Source: Pholiota molesta (lineage: Eukaryota; Basidiomycota; Agaricomycetes; Agaricales; Strophariaceae). From it: a DNA stretch of 64,000 nucleotides. The notes beneath the pieces are model-generated. The model had not been told where the DNA came from. It was given only the letters and a program-made list of their open reading frames with translations, and ran no database searches. This document shows positions 10,055 through 22,321 of the stretch, one piece after another. Numbering within the stretch: position 1 is the stretch's first letter; each line of letters starts with the position of its first letter. Made by a program: the position numbers and the translations under genes. Location of the stretch: assembly GCA_014925825.1 (NCBI GenBank), contig JACGCK010000046.1, positions 1 to 64,000 on the forward strand. The letters are read 5' to 3'.

Positions 10055-11199
10055 CACCTAAGGTTCCCACACGGTAAGGCTTATAAGCAGGTTTGATCAT
10101 GCCACTTCTCGCCTACTGATTGGCCTATTTTTATTCGCAATCCCTTACCCGCGCAGATTCCGGCGGTTAATTCTGACCTTTGCCCAGAACGCCTCCCCGG
10201 GTATGGCTCTCCCGGCCACTGTCCTCAACGTCCCTTCGGAGTATTCCGATAACTGTACAGTACCTGCCGGCTGCCGTTGCGCCTTCCTTTCTGGTACGGC
10301 CCCCCCTGTCCTACCCCGCCCGCCGCCTCTCCCGCCGCCTCCCGCCCCCACGCACTCACCGCTGCGAGGGCGCCTGCGCGGGCTAGCTCTTCACGTCTTG
10401 GCTACGTCGGACCTTGGAAGCTAGCTCCTGCTGCGCACTCACATCGCATCTCCTCTGGCTGCCCGACGAGCACCTCGACGACGACAACCATCATCCACAA
10501 TCTGACCACCAAGTGCCCGCCCCTGCCCTCGCTCTTCCGCTGTCCTCGTTCTCCTCGCCCTTCGTTCATCAAGCTTCCTGCTAGCATGGCTGCCCCGCCT
10601 CATCCCCGCATTCGCTGTCGCTGCATGGCCCTCCCTGACCGCCATTTAGCGCATATGAAGCCGCGCTTGCACGTTCCCCGCCACCACCGTGGCACTGAGC
10701 GCCCCCCTCTTACCTCTTGTCTTTCTCTCTGGCTTCTCTGAGTGGTACGCAGTCTTATTCCCAAGAATCCTCAAGTGTATTCTAATCAACTCCTAGTGCG
10801 CTTCATCAATGAGTGAGCTTCGCCCCACCATGGCCTCGCCTCTACATCTCCTTCCCCTCTCTGCCTCTCTCTTCCTTCCTGGACCAACATCTCCGCCACT
10901 CACCTGCACTGCTGGCGCCCTTGTTCAACCACTTTCGCCCAACAAGGCAATTTCTATCATACGCCCAATCGTCCATACCTGCAATCACTCATTCAGCGCC
11001 CATGCGCATGCTCTCCTCGTTGCCGCCAACACTATCAATGCGCATCAAACGATCAATTCACCATCCTCTCCATCGGCCACCCATCCCCGCTGCCCCCCTT
11101 CAACCACTTTCATCCAACAAGGCAATTTCTGCCTTTCCCTCTCAACCGCTCATATCTCCAATTGCCCATTCCCATCGGCTACGCCCCTCCTTCCATCAA
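10055..11199 (+). repeat. Left terminal inverted repeat of the KDZ transposon
   Basis: It is 1,145 bp and nearly identical to the reverse complement of 22856-23995. Visible differences include single bases near 10200, 10694, 10810 and 10848 and an extra 6 bp near 11182-11187. It is GC- and pyrimidine-rich, and the open frames in it are compositional. It ends about 110 bp before the transposase ATG, so the transposase promoter probably lies in the repeat. Confidence 0.92.
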
Positions 11200-11591
11200 A
11201 CGCAACTGCCATCAGCCACAGTAGCCGAACAACGCCCGGTTCGCGCCCGTCCCCATGGGGGTTCCATGGCCTATATGCCTTTCGCCTTCCTGATTCACAC
11301 GTACTCGCATGCCGAAAGTACCTCAAGGACTATCCAAGGGCGTGAAAATCACCTTCGGTGGGTCGCGCCTCCGGCCTGGCAAAGGAAGAACGAAGAGCAC
11401 TACGGCCAACCGAACACTTGCCCAGATTGAGAAAGAGCGTGTGCAGCATGCTTATGAAATTTCAGGTCAGTCTTCGTTCTTTTGATTAGAAATGCCAAAA
11501 TCCTGAAGTACCCTGCTCTGAACAGTCCTGAGCTGGAGTGATCGCCAGAAGCTACTATTCCATGGTCCAGAAGCTGCCGATGGGGTTGAAT

Positions 11592-12931
11592 TAGTGTTGT
11601 GAAGGCTCAGGCTTTGCAAAAAAGCCCGGGCTTGGGCCCGGCTTATAAGGCTCAGGCTTCACCAAATCATAGGCCAGGCCCAAAGCCCGCGATAGGGCTT
11701 GGCCCGGCCTGGCTTGGGCCTGAGCCCGGGCTTTGGGCCTATTTTTAGAACCCTGCCAAAAATGCCACCTGAACGTCTTCACGCCGCAGAGACTGCAATA
11801 ATGTAGTGCCCTTTGCACGAGAAGACGGTATGGTGAATCTTAGGCACCCAGTACCACCCACAGCGCCCACAGATCTGCTAGCCATGCAAGCAGCGCGCAC
11901 AGTCTTCGACTCTCGAGCTCCCGCGAAGGGCCTGCGATATCGACAGACGTGTGTTGTGCTCGTGTCCGCCTGTCCAGTGGCGTCATCGTCGACTTGTCGC
12001 CGTCTTCGTACAGATGATGCACCGACATCGTCGTGCTGTCCGCCGGCGCCGTCGTCGTCATCGCGCAGCACCGCGGTGGCGCTCCCAAGGCGCTCCGCTG
12101 TCGTGCTGTCCGCTGGCGTTGTCATCGTCGCACGATCGCGTACGCTGCGGTGCTGCCGTCGTCGGCTGGCGTTGTGCTGCTCGCCGGTGTTGGCGTCGTC
12201 GTGCGATGGCGCTGGCTATTGGAGAGAGGTGGGCGGTCAGAGGTGGATGGAAAGAGAAAGCTTACGAATTGAACACAGAGAGAGAGATGCGCATCGGCCC
12301 TTTGTCTACCCGCTTCTACCGCGCTCAAGCCGTCGCCATAGGCGTGAGCTCCCGCGGCGTCGACCGTGCACGGATCTCCCGCAACATCGACGTGCAGGGA
12401 GTTCCATGGCTGCAGGGGCGGGGCTCGACTCGCTCGAGCTGCTGACGTGGCGGCATCGTGCATGGTGGTAGCGGGCATCGGTGGTAGCGGGCGATGCTCG
12501 ATGTTGCACTGGCGACAGAAGAGAGCCAGAGGGTCAGAGGCGAGCGGAATGGCAGGGTGATTGCGATGCACCAGATGAATCTCCCGCTTATCGGGTCTTT
12601 CCTTCGTCATCCAGCCCCCTAAATCGCTTCGTCGTCCAGCGCGGGAGGCTTCATGTGTCATAGGGAGGGCGACGGGCGATTGCAGGCGGCAGGTGGGACT
12701 TGAGTCGAACAGGAAATGGTTCATGCAGCGCGCGGAAACTCACCTATGGGCACGATTCAAGCTCCGACTGATCCATCAAAGCCCGGGCCTGGGCCGGAGG
12801 CTCGGGCTTCCAAATACTTCGAGCCTGGCCCTAGGCCGGCTCAAGCCCGCACAAAGGCCCGGCTTGGCCCGGCCTGAGCGGGCTCGGTACCCCGGGCTTT
12901 GGGCTTCCAGGCCCGAGCCTGCGCATCACTA
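11592..12931. mobile_element. hAT-like non-autonomous element 1 (1,340 bp) in KDZ exon 2
   Basis: It is flanked by perfect 8-bp direct repeats ggttgaat (11584-11591 and 12932-12939). Termini are imperfect inverted repeats: tagtgttgtgaaggctcagg on the left against tagtgatgcgcaggctcggg (reverse complement) on the right. An 8-bp duplication with ends starting TAG-G is the hAT signature. Subterminal zones (about 11620-11745 and 12779-12915) are dense in GGCCCGGGC-type words in both orientations. The interior is GC-rich with long arginine-rich frames on both strands but no transposase motif, so I regard it as non-autonomous. Confidence 0.88.
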
Positions 12932-14146
12932 GGTTGAATGGAGTGGCGGAGACGGGCCCGTAGAAGCCTCAGCTTTGGATGGGGAAGATGACTGGGAGGA
13001 TGAAGATATGGCAGGTCTGTCGCATCTGCCACCGGGTGAAGAAGGATTTTTGCAGAGCCACGCGGGTGGAGAAGCTGTTCTGCAGCAGCTTATGGATGGA
13101 ATGGCATTCTCGTAAGTCACTCTCTCGTTTTCATTCGTTACAATACTCTGACATGAGCTTTTAGCAAGCGCTTCGACTCCAGGACACGCAGAGACCGCGT
13201 TCAGCGCCGCATTAACGCCTGGAATTCTCAGGTACCCCTCCTTGCAATACAATATCTGGAGTGGAAACGCCTTGGGCCTACTGCTGATCTGCCGACGGAG
13301 GCGGATGCGTTGTGGGACATGGAAATTATCACGTTTGCAGGTACGTTATCGTATTCTTATCAAAACCAGCTCTAATTCTCCATCAGAAAGAGGTCATCGG
13401 CAATTCCACCACCTTCCGAATGTGTCTTACACCAATGAGACATTGATGCGAAACGGCTTCCTTGGCGCAACTCCAGACCGTCCGGCACTCGCTATCTCTA
13501 TTGAGCTACTGGAGATCTATCGGCAGCTGAGGCGCGTTTGCCCACGACTGAGCCTTGATGCTCTTGCCCGTGCATTGTGTCATCTTCATCATGTGAGTTT
13601 TCATTCCTATGACCGCTATCAGTCAAGGTACTGATGGAGGTGATTCGATAGCTTCCGCGCCAGCCACATCTCGCTGATCAAATCAGCTCCGCCTATGATT
13701 GTTTCCTCGAAGTTCAGCGTCATATTCATGCAACGCACTCCGAATCACTTGGGCGAAATGTAGATTGGGAGCAGCAGAACGTCTGTCCCCCTTGCCTTTA
13801 CAAGACCAACAATGAACCACCCCTCAAGTTCAGCTTTCTCGCTGCAATGGACGGTAATAACTCCCTCAAACTTGTCGATAGCACGTTCCGCCCCGGCTCT
13901 GTTCGACACGACAATCGCACTTCAGCCTCGTCACGATGGCTTTCTCCGGAGGAAGTGGATGTGTTCAAAGACGAGGTTCACAGAAAGGTATGTTCGCAAT
14001 TAATCCATTAGCATCATCTCTAATTATGAGTAGGTTTCACCCACATCGACCACAAATGCTGCACCACCCATCTCGAATGCAACCTTTGCCGCCCTCCATA
14101 CCCAACCATCCAGCGCACCAGTTCCTGACCCATCCGCCGTGACCTC

Positions 14147-15604
14147 TAGGGATGCCGAAGTTCGGTTCAGCTCGGTTCTTGACCCCTTCAGCCAGAACCG
14201 AGAACTGAACCGACAGAGAACTGCCCGAACCGGAACTGAACTGGAATAGAACCGACAGAATCGGTTCTGTCGGTTCGGTTCTGGTTCTGGAACCGGTTCG
14301 AACCGTAGAACCAATGGAATTTGATCCAAACCCATCCTTATGCAGGTAAAATCACCACATGAAGGGGTCTCTACGGGTGCCCACCAAACGCCATCAAGTC
14401 GCGTCTCTCCGCCTCAGAACCCTGCATATTGCAGGCTTCCTCGTACGTGGAGACGGTATTGTGATGGTGGAGGTATTAGCCACCCACTCCCCACTCGCAC
14501 CGCCCGTTCGTGCGCTGTCCATCTGTCGCCTGTCGTGCGCCATCGTGCACGGTCGTCCGTCGTCGTTCGAGCGCCGTTGGGTTCGTACCTGCCGTTGGCT
14601 TGCTCTCCCGCGGCGCCCATTCCTATCGTCCTTGGCGCATCAGACGAGCAGCCCTGCGCGTCGTTGTACGGATACACACGCGGGTGAAACCCGCACGCTG
14701 TCGCCGAGCCCGAGCCCAGTCACGATGCTGAACTGGTGTCTGCCGCGGCGGCGGCGGCGGCGGCAGACACCAGGGACGCGGAGAGGGGGTTATGGGGCGC
14801 CGACGCGGACGCGCCGCGACGATGGAGGTCCATCATTGCTGATGAACCCGCCGGGCACCCAGCCCGCGCCAGCTGCGCCCAGCCCAGATGGGGACCCGTC
14901 GTCGCCCGCGCCCTCGTCGCCCTCTCTCGCCTTCCGCCGCCCTCCCTCTTCTCCGACGCTCGCTCGCCCACTCGCGGTGGCGGCACCTCGTAGTGCGCGA
15001 TAGGGTGCCGAGCCTTGCAGTGTGTCGCGTGTCGCGGGCGCTCCGTTGGTTGCTGAGTGGGGTGCCGTGGGCTGCGCGTTCGCGCTCGTCGTCGGCCGGT
15101 GGTGACGTGGCGCGCACGGGTTGGCGGCTGGCGGCGGTGCACGTCGTGTCGCGTCGTTCTAGGCGCAGCTGTCTCACGCCGGCCCACATCCTCGACGGAG
15201 GGAGGGGCACACGGCGCGCGGTGATGTGGAGGAGAGGGTGTTGCTGCAAGAGAATGAAATCAACGTTGATTTCATTTTCAAGCGGAGCTTCAATCTCCGA
15301 ATGTGGGTCGATGGCACGTGCTGACACGTGCCGTGTCATCTCTGTCCGGCCAATTCTTGCTAGTTCTCAATGATTTTGGTGTAGCTTGCTCAATTTTGCA
15401 CCAATAGATACCAGATTTTGAGCACAGAAAGTTCGGTTCAAACCGGTTCGAACTCGGTTCTGATACCCCCAGGATTCTCAGAACCGAGAGCCGAACCGTA
15501 TGCCAGAATGCCCGAACCGGAACCGGACTGAACCAGAACCGTCGGTCCGGTTCGGCCGGTTCCGGTTCTCTGCGCCAGTTCGGAACCGAACTTCGGCATC
15601 CCTA
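14147..15604. mobile_element. hAT-like non-autonomous element 2 (1,458 bp) in KDZ exon 6
   Basis: Perfect 8-bp target duplication gtgacctc (14139-14146 and 15605-15612) and a perfect terminal inverted repeat starting tagggatgccgaag and extending for about 22 bp. Subterminal zones (about 14168-14310 and 15430-15590) are arrays of GGTTC/GAACC words in both orientations. The GC-rich interior contains a GCC/GGC microsatellite near 14741-14765 and no transposase. The family differs from element 1 in sequence but not in design. Confidence 0.9.
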
Positions 15605-17660
15605 GTGACCTCGACCTCAGTCCCCGATATCGACGGCCTCCCTGATGCTGACCTTGATACTGAAGACACCGCATGGCTCAATATCACGGAGATAGATGAC
15701 CTTGCCCAATGTGTCAATGCGTGTGTCGAGCACTGGCGCGCTGCCGGCCCAGAAGCTCGGAAGAAGATGTTCGCACTCTTTGCGGTTGCAGGTATATTCC
15801 TGGTTGTCTGTCGCCATGGTCATGTCCTCGTCCTGTGCGACATGATTCGAAGTGGCGAGCTGTACGTTGTCACCTAATTGAGTCATATGATGAGCTGATG
15901 TCTTGTTTCTAGAATGAAGTACCCCATATCGCTTATTGACCGACTAATGGAGAAATATGGCCCCGATATATGTGTGGGATACGACATTATGTGCGCATTT
16001 ATCAAGACACTTTCCCGCAGTGTGGTGGGTCCAAAGGCGGCGGCATTCCGCCTACATGGCGTTGTGCCTTCGTTTCACGGCCATGCGCATAACCGGGGGT
16101 GCCAACTCCATTGGCATCCCATGTATACGGAAGGGGTTGGCCTTGAAGACTTTGAGGAGTGCGAACGAACATTCGCGAAGTCCAACGAACTCGCCTCCGT
16201 CACGCGTCTTGCCTCTCCGTACCACCGGGTCCAGCATATCGATGAGCACTTCATGTTTCATGATCAAGATAAGCATGCTGCATCTGGTACATGGCCTTCT
16301 TAAATTTTTGCGATGTGGTTAATGACTTGTACCCTTTAGGTAATTTTATATTCCAGAATTATCGCCAGGCACTGGAGAAGATAGCCACGGATTCTCGACA
16401 GCTTGCCGCATTATCTGAACGTCTGAAGACTACAGATGCCGATTACGAGCAGTACCTGCAGGATGAACGTGAGCATCTACTGACATTGAAGAGTGAGCCG
16501 GAAGACGTTCAACGGAAAATCGACTACATGGAATTGCTCGACGCTGTCGTAATCGCTAAGTGAAGTCTCATTTAACTTTTCCTTTGTGGTAAACTCATTA
16601 TTTATCTCAGAAAGGAATCCGACAGTGCAGCACTCGAATTCCAGAGCCTTGATCGCAATATCATCCACAATGGCTATACCAAGAAAGAAATCAGCTACGT
16701 CCGCACACGTTATCGTACCACATTCACCCGGCTCAAGCTCAAGGAAGAAGAACTCGTACGGTACGAGGAAGCTCAAGGCATCGAGAAACGTTGGGAGGTC
16801 AATTCGCAGGTATACAAGGACACGGCCAAGCTGCTCGTAGAACGCTCCTATAGGCGCGCCATTGACAACATAGAGCGTCTGGTTGTACAAAGGCTATTCG
16901 AACTCACGAAGTTGGGTATGAATGGCGTTGGTTCGTGATTTTATAAGCTTTCAAAGCTCTACTGATATATTTCTTAGGCTACAAACTTCGAGAGAAGATC
17001 AGTAAAGCATTACGCACTCGCGCTGGGGCTATTAAGGCCGCGTTGAAGCAGTACAACGATGCTGCTTCCCTTCTAACACCCCCTCGTGAACCACTAACGT
17101 GGAGCACGGTTCTGAAGGCTGCCACTGTCGCCGATTTCGACCTCCTTCGCGACACTCGGACTGACATACGCTATCTACCATGGACGGAGCCTCCTCGACG
17201 TGAGGCTACTATGTACTACTTTGGCATCAAGCGCGCAAAAGAAGAATTAGTGCGTTTAAACGTCGAGATCACCCGCCTTCTTACCTTTATGTTTGATACT
17301 CATATTGACTATCATCTCGCCATCCAAAAGCATACTGTATCAAACCCATCCCTCGCACATAGCTTGTTCATCCAATGGCAGTACGAAGACCGCATCAACA
17401 TGGCTATCGCTCAAAAACTCCTTCAAACCAGCCTTCTCGAAGGGTTTTCCGGAAGTATCTCCATCTCTGCGCATGTTGGTCGAAAACCCGTACCAAGTGC
17501 CGGAATCCCTTTACCTAGCTGGGTAGATATGCTCAAAGCTGCCATTCCTGCTCCTCTCGACGCTGAGGATGTCAACGATGAGGATGATATCCCTCGCGAG
17601 CTGCATGTAGATCCCGACCTTATTATACAGCTCTTCGAAAACATTAGCACGTCGGACTAA

Positions 17661-18960
17661 ATGTATACCTATTTTTTGGGATCTAATTAGATACGTACTC
17701 TTGTATTTTATGTTATTGCAATGCACATTACTGTTTGAACCCATAATTTTGCCAGGAGCACTTGAAATATTCGAAAGAGAATCTTGAGAGAACAGACCTT
17801 AGGCAGAATCTTGCTTTTTCGGGCCCACGGCAACCGGGCCGACACAGCGGTGTACTCTGATACTCGCTGTCCACAACCACATAATGCTCCTGTGAGTTCT
17901 CAAGACCAATTTTGGCCAAAATAACTTGGTGGAAGAGTAGATATAACCTTTGTCTACTATTTTATAAAGTTTAATGTGATTATATTCATCCTTAACTTGA
18001 GATATTGACGAAAAGCAGCTGATTGCTCCGGAAATGACGATTTTTCTACATTGTAGTGTTTTCTTGCTAGGATAAAGAAATCTGAGGTGACGAAAACATA
18101 CATATAACTTATGAAAGCAAAATAAAAAAAGAATCTTGAGGATTGGTGGCTTGAGCGAAGAGATATGGATTTTCTAAGTGTTGATACGGCCGTTGGTATC
18201 ATACACCTAGATCCTTGATGCAATCATAGTGTTTTCGTGTTCTCCACTTTCCATTTTCTACATTCCAAATGCCACATTCACTCAAAACTCAAAATTCTTT
18301 TTGATTACTGTTAAGTTAGTGTTCTGCCTTCTATCTTGAGCTTTATAACATTTTAAAGTAAAGTTAGACGTCTCAAATCAGTCAAACATACCGTTTTGCA
18401 ATGTATTTGGATAATCTGTCAATATCAAATCATTGCATCGTTGTGAGCCATTAAGGCTCCCTAGAAATTAATATTACTATGGTACACTTTTTTTGGGCTC
18501 CATTTATTGGTTCTATTCCTCAAATCCAAAGAGATATGCAATGGTGAATGATAACTACACCAATAGATCAGTCGGTATTTAACTCATGTACAACATTTGT
18601 TCCTGCTATCTTGCACCATATTTTATTTTGGAATTCACATAAGTGTATCATAAACTACATACATACATATTCTGAGGATGTAAAATGCAAAACTCATAGA
18701 GATATAGCACAATGAATGTGATCAGCTTAGCTGACTTGTTACTCGACGGTAACATTGTCGAATTGCATGTTTGTGACCGTGGAAACGCCATCAAATTTTC
18801 AAACATCCTGTCGCCGTTCATACAACCTCACCTTTTCCAATACTCACCTCTATAGCTAGCAAGGGATGTAGCTTTCTAGCTGCTAACTTCGCTCTACTAT
18901 GGTCTCTTCACCTTGTCGTATATCCGTTTTGGACATGGATCAAGATTATTACATGCGAGA
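17661..18960. other. AT-rich spacer inside the KDZ transposon
   Basis: About 1.3 kb between the transposase stop and the next gene, AT-rich with stops in all frames. A possible alternative first exon of the next gene starts at the ATG at 18899 and would need a weak donor at about 18963. Confidence 0.5.
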
Positions 18961-19070
18961 TCTGTGATTTGGTGAGCGATCTCACACCGATCTTATGTGT
19001 AGATGTTGAATTACCATATGTTCCTGCTCAAAAGCACAGCTGCAAGGGCCATCTTGCTTCCCGCCCCAGA

Positions 19071-20729
19071 ATGCAGACGCTCCCAGAACAGCACATTCAG
19101 CTCAGGCAAAGGCAGATCCTCAGCCAGCTCCAACAGCTCCAACTCCAGATCCCCGCCAATGCAAGTGCCGATACCACTCACCCTTGGCTTTCCTCAGTTA
19201 GGATTCCTGTCCCCGTCAATGCAGGGAACATAGTCCCACCATGGACTGCGTTGAAGTTCAATCCGGTGGGCTTGTATGGTCTTCGTCGCTGGCAAGGAGT
19301 TTATCCACTCCGCGATAACTTTTTCATTGCGAATCAGTCGCGCTTTCGTGCTTCCGACATCGCTTGGTTCGCTGCTGGTACCCACAAAGACGGACAACAT
19401 CATCACTCAATTAATTCGTTCCACTCCTCCCACATCGAGCTTACGAGCGAAACTGGATCACCTCTTGCAAAAGCCGAGAGAAAGGCTATGTTCGCAGAAA
19501 TGGAAGTTCTCATCTGGGATCTGGTGAGCTTGTTTTATTCCTATCTATCTTTCAACTGACCAACTTGCTCAAAGCTGACAGCCCTCGACCGCCTTTCTGG
19601 TTCGACGTCACTTCTGATGCGGTGCCAAGGAACTGTTGTTCCAGGTGCAGGTCCTGAGCCACAATACATAAAAAACCATGTCTACTTTCCACCTGCGCTT
19701 CTCACCCATGAGCCGGGGCTTGGGGTTTGGCTGCGCACCGTCTGCCAACAGTTTGTAGAAGAAGTTGGTGTGCGAACAGTCGATAATTGGTTTACCCGTG
19801 CACGTACTGCCTTTGGCTGGAGTCTCCATCATCATGTCGTTGCCCGAGAGAATCCAGTCCTCGCTTTGCCCACAACATTCCCAGCACCAGAGCCTCAGAC
19901 ATCGCATTTCATCTATCCTGGTCAGCGTCGCACTCCAGCCCCACCAGCTCCAGTTCTGCCCATTCCTGCTTTACCAACTCCCGGTCCTTCTATCCCATCC
20001 CTTTCGCAATCATCTGTTGACTCTTACCCAGCTGATGATCTGGATGCAAATGAGTTGGAAATGGTAAATCTTCACGAGCGGTTGGCATTTGCATTATTGG
20101 AAAACAGGCGCCTCAATGCTCGTATTGCTGTTCTGGAGGCGGGAAGTGGCATACTGATCAACGTGCTCAATGGACCTCCCACTACGCCTACCAGGAATAC
20201 AGCAGGCCCTTCCTCGCAGCATATTGTTACCCCATCCAAGGCTTCCCCTCGTTCATTCTCCCCTGCTTCACCCCATGCGTTGCGCGCCTCCAGTCCCCAT
20301 TTGCATACGGGCATTTCACCCCGTTCACCCCATGTAACCATCCGAACCCCTCGCCAAAACGCCACTACTCCTTCCAGATCTCGCTTCAATTCTCCGTCTT
20401 ACATTTCTGGAGATGAGTTCCAGGGTGGCAGCTCTCGTGAGAGTATAGGATTTGTATTGCAAGGTTCGAACCATGGCGACGGTGCAGACTTGCCAGATGT
20501 CCAGCTGGGGGAATCGCTCCTTCACTTGTATCTGCGATCCCACGGACTTCAAAGCAAAGCGGAAGCGGTGGATGTCTTAGCAAGGTTACTTCCAGCTAAC
20601 TGCGGTGAGCGCGTGCTTCATGACCAGTTGGAGGACATCGAGATTCCACAACAGCATATTAAGATTATCGCTTCGATCATTGCTACCAACAACGCTGCTG
20701 CCCGAGCCTCCAAGGAGTATGAATTGTAA
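19071..20729 (+). CDS. KDZ-transposon cargo protein with coiled coil, function unknown
   Basis: Two exons, 19071-19523 and 19575-20729, joined by a 51-bp intron (gtgagc..aaag), give 536 codons (535 aa). The frame is open upstream to at least 18850, and the first ATG in it is used here, so the true start may be in an upstream exon. Visible parts: a Gln-rich helix near the N-terminus (LRQRQILSQLQQLQLQ), a region rich in aromatic residues (PWTALKFNPVGLYGLRRW), a proline-rich linker, a leucine-rich coiled coil (LHERLAFALLENRRLNARIA), a long Ser/Pro/Thr-rich stretch, and a folded-looking C-terminus (ESLLHLYLRSHGLQSKAEAV). I do not recognise the family. It lies between the transposase and the HMG-like gene in the same orientation, so a role in transposition or regulation of the element is likely but inferred. 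Confidence 0.8.
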
Positions 20730-20909
20730 ATTCTGATATACGTACTCTTTTTTAAATATGTTCCTAAGTAGTTATCTTGAGTTTCAAATATGTTCGTAGT
20801 TTTTTGAACTCGTTTGATAATTCCTTCGGTGTAATATGCAATTTTCTTATGTGCGTCCTCCCGTTAAATAGTGGCTTCCTTGTAAAAAAATATTGCACAC
20901 CCATTGAAC

Positions 20910-22321
20910 ATGTCTTCTTTTACTTCAGCTACCATTAGCACTCCTCGTATCCGAGACGATAACCAGAAAGCCAAACCAGCACCCATCCCTAATGAACAAC
21001 GCAAAGAGAACCTTACGCAGCGCGAGAAACTCCAGGAAGACATCGACGACGCTGTTCAAGAATGGTTCGACAATACCATGGCCAAGGCCGCCGAGTTAGC
21101 GGCTCGTTTCAACAAGAAGCCGCGCCACTTCCTTGATATATTTTTCTCGGGGGGTGCTCGCATGGTCACCAACCAGGAGAAGGTCAATCCTCATAATGCC
21201 TTTGTTAGCCTCAAAGCCCAAGAGCTTCGTGAAGGTAAGTCCATTTATATCTGGTCGCTAATGTCATGGTGCTAACGGCTTAAGTAGAAGGGCAGACTAT
21301 ATCCCTCGTCGAGATCCAGCGCAAATTCGAGGGTGAATACAATGCACTCGGATCTGATGAAAGGGATAACCTGGTGAAGGACTTCAAGGAGAATGTCCAG
21401 CCATCTCGGCGCCAGAAGATCAGGCGCCCCTCTCCTCGGGGACGCATTCAAGATTTTGCGAATACTGTTCGCAATATGACACGTCTGGTATGTGCTGCTG
21501 AACTTACACCTATCGTTCATGCACTTACTGTGAAGTTCTTTTAATAGATCAACGGTCTTAAGACTCGTGTTGGCGTCGAAGGGTTTTTCTGCCTTGTCCG
21601 CAACACTCCATCCTACCATGTTAAACCTCAGTGGTTCTTCACCTCTGAGGCACTCGCTGATTACATGAGGATTGCTGTTGCCAAACGGTGGGATGCCCAT
21701 GAGATTGGAATGAAGGTCGAGGCGTTTGCTATTGCAGGCTGTGATCCAATTAGTGAGTATACGTTGCGATGTTGCTAAATTGATTTACTGATAAATCCAT
21801 TGCAGATATGTTCACTACTTCAAAGAAGAAAGCAGACTACTTAAAATCTGAGATCCGGGGCAAGATCCTTTCGCTCCTCGGTAAGCACCATGATCACTTA
21901 ATTTCCTTTTCTTGCATTAAATCCGTCCAATTCAGTGGAAATCACAGGCAACCCTAAAGCTGTGATGCATTATGCGAGATACGAAGAAGACATAGTCCTA
22001 CGCTATGGTATAGTCCTTCAGGGTTGGACTTACGAGAACTTCGTCAACCCAAGTGAGCTGAGCTCTTCCCTCCCTCCATTGTCTATGCTCCTTGAAGCCC
22101 TCAAATCTGGTGACTGCAAATTCGTCAAACTATCTCCAGCAGAGAAGAAACAGCGCGAAACAGATTATCAGTCTAAGATTGCCTCCGGAGATGTGGTCGT
22201 GGCCAAGCGTAAGCATCGCAGTGATGCGGGTGTTCCCAGGAAGAGAGCCAAGGTGACAGTATCCGTCAAAGAGGGAGGTCGCAGTGCCTCGACCGTGCCA
22301 AGCGATACTGAAAGTGACTAG
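20910..22321 (+). CDS. HMG-box-like DNA-binding protein carried by the KDZ transposon
   Basis: Five exons: 20910-21234, 21288-21487, 21548-21752, 21806-21880, 21936-22321. They give 397 codons (396 aa) with all phases consistent. Residues about 93-145 look like a divergent HMG box: NPHNAFVSLKAQELREE, then SLVEIQRKFEGEYNALGSDE and the basic end of helix 3. An aromatic-rich middle follows (VKPQWFFTSEALADYM), then a region after the last intron (ITGNPKAVMHYARYEEDIV), and a basic C-terminus with a nuclear-localisation-like PRKRAK. HMG-type cargo genes are known to accompany fungal KDZ elements; the box call rests on pattern only. The gene looks fully intact, unlike the transposase. Confidence 0.82.

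Larger units (their letters stand above)
11309..17660 (+). pseudogene. KDZ transposase gene, interrupted by two nested hAT-like elements
   Basis: Ten exons: 11309-11465, 11526-13111 (split by insertion 1), 13165-13340, 13387-13592, 13652-13987, 14034-15861 (split by insertion 2), 15913-16286, 16340-16559, 16611-16930, 16978-17660. Omitting each insertion plus one copy of its target duplication gives 3,072 nt, exactly 1,024 codons, with every splice phase correct. Family hallmarks: RRINAWNSQVPLLA, FLGATPDRPALA, CPPCLYKTNNEPPLKF followed by MDGNNSLKLVDSTFR, VCRHGHVL-LCDMIRSGEL, GYDIMCAF, PSFHGHAHNRGCQLHWHPMY, TEGVGLEDFEECER, and ASPYHRVQHIDEHF. The Asp of M-D-G-N, the Asp of G-Y-D and the Glu of T-E-G are the likely RNase H-fold catalytic positions (inference from family conservation). 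Apart from the two insertions I see no damage. The insertions contain stops and make this copy non-functional unless they are spliced out. Confidence 0.92.

Noticed and set aside
10203..11430. Long plus-strand open frames (up to 205 codons) in the left inverted repeat and their mirror at 22802-23870
   Set aside because: They are open in several frames at once, rich in Pro/Ser/His/Arg, and exist only because the repeat is GC- and pyrimidine-rich. No conserved motif and no splice logic.
11806..12724. Arginine-rich overlapping frames of 126-221 codons on both strands
   Set aside because: They are inside hAT-like element 1. High GC opens all frames; no transposase or zinc-finger (BED) motif is present.
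14359..15373. Frames of up to 214 codons inside hAT-like element 2
   Set aside because: Same compositional artefact; includes a GCC microsatellite.
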